Shown here one piece after another: positions 41,183 to 41,397 of a stretch of 41,397 bases of DNA. The stretch is from JAVBQJ01 sp031549115 (GTDB taxonomy: Bacteria; Verrucomicrobiota; Lentisphaeria; Victivallales; Victivallaceae), in NCBI GenBank assembly GCA_031549115.1, contig JAVBQJ010000113.1:1-41397 (forward strand), in the 5' to 3' direction. Made by a program: the position numbers and the translations under genes. The notes under the pieces were generated by a model. The model was not told the origin of the DNA. It worked only from the letters and a program-made list of their open reading frames with translations, and ran no database searches. Position 1 is the first letter of the stretch. The number at the start of each line of letters is the position of its first letter.

Positions 41183-41270
41183 CATTTCGGGCGTAAAATT
41201 GGTACACCCGTCGAAAACGGAATTACCCTCAAAATCGGGCGTAAAATCCTATTTCTCGATAACGTCCGAT
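41149..41270. repeat. Dispersed repeat, copy C
   Basis: Same family and orientation as copies A and B. GTACTCAATGGCACTTCTCA and TTTCGGGCGTAA align with 142-180, and CCTCAAAATCGGGCGT with 210-225. It carries two direct copies of TCGGGCGTAAAAT (41187-41199 and 41235-41247). It begins with a terminator-like hairpin, lies 71 bp after the last glycan gene and lacks the distal third seen in A and B. Confidence 0.65.
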
Positions 41271-41307
41271 AAATTGCGCACATTTTGAGAGAGGCAGCTT
41301 GAAAAGC

Positions 41308-41368
41308 GGCCTGTTTTCTGATTGATTATGTTTAACCACAAACAGCAATCAAAGAAAGAAAACAGGCC
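41308..41368 (+). repeat. Perfect 12-bp inverted repeat abutting a start codon
   Basis: GGCCTGTTTTCT (41308-41319) and AGAAAACAGGCC (41357-41368) are exact inverted copies, with shorter inner complementarity (GATTG, 41320-41324, against CAATC, 41346-41350). The right arm ends at the base before the ATG at 41369 and contains the only Shine-Dalgarno-like AGG, so the hairpin could hide the start region. This is compatible with the left end of a mobile element. Confidence 0.6.
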
Positions 41369-41397
41369 ATGGAAAATGTAGCGCAAGAAAACGAAAA
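41369..41397 (+). CDS. Start of a gene cut by the window edge, unidentified
   Basis: An ATG directly after the inverted repeat opens a frame MENVAQENE that runs off the window. Too short to identify. The hairpin immediately upstream and the accessory context make a transposase plausible, but nothing in the nine residues proves it. Confidence 0.35.

Noticed and set aside
39893..41185. 430-codon minus-strand open frame
   Set aside because: Antisense to the deacetylase-like gene and overlapping repeat copy C; no motif.
1..41397. tRNA, rRNA or replication-origin signals
   Set aside because: No cloverleaf-like sequence, rRNA segment or DnaA-box cluster was recognised on either strand by reading.

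Overview
The window looks like a chromosomal stretch from a Lentisphaerota/Victivallales-type bacterium (Victivallis-like). This rests on gene content: H-X9-DG pseudopilins with an FTLIELLVVIAI-type leader next to secreted glycan enzymes, DUF4838 proteins, AIDA-repeat giant proteins and many unusual hydrolases. The assignment is inference from family content; no rRNA or other marker gene is present. Most genes from about 14 kb onward are GC-rich; the first 8 kb look more AT-rich and accessory.

Layout. 1-3.4 kb: the 3' end of an IS3-family element, a dispersed non-coding repeat (copy A), a four-gene minus-strand operon (one protein with a phage-head/toxin-like Cys motif and three lipoproteins, two of them paralogues), repeat copy B, and what looks like a decayed start of a uroporphyrinogen-decarboxylase-like gene. 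3.4-7.8 kb: a minus-strand operon of pseudopilin, large secreted putative glycosidase and AraC-type regulator. 8.1-13.9 kb: one 1921-residue surface protein (AIDA repeats, seven Ig-like repeats, four FN3-like domains) behind a near-consensus promoter and strong Shine-Dalgarno site. 14.1-15.0 kb: DUF89/ARMT1-like phosphatase.

15.2-41.1 kb is almost entirely plus-strand carbohydrate metabolism. A zinc dehydrogenase / DeoR regulator / D-psicose 3-epimerase operon comes first, with 4-bp overlaps. Next is a threonine-aldolase-like enzyme with a membrane protein, then a convergent AraC-type regulator. Divergent from that regulator is a six-gene operon: mutarotase-like protein, SDR, enolase-superfamily dehydratase, DHDPS-family aldolase, GH36 alpha-galactosidase and GH3 glycosidase. 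Read together, its products could release a sugar, oxidise it, dehydrate the acid and cleave the keto-deoxy acid. A second block follows: pseudopilin, two tandem DUF4838 proteins, a cytosolic relative, an EEP phosphodiesterase, a sialate O-acetylesterase-like enzyme, a histidine phosphatase and a polysaccharide-deacetylase-like protein. No sugar transporter or sugar kinase is present.

The window ends with repeat copy C and a perfect 12-bp inverted repeat abutting a gene start cut by the window edge. The least explained items are the three-copy repeat with its terminator-like hairpin, the direct-repeat-bracketed toxin-like/lipoprotein module, a promoter/operator arrangement duplicated before two operons (paired TCCATAT boxes exactly 22 bp apart), and the signal-peptide-less giant surface protein.
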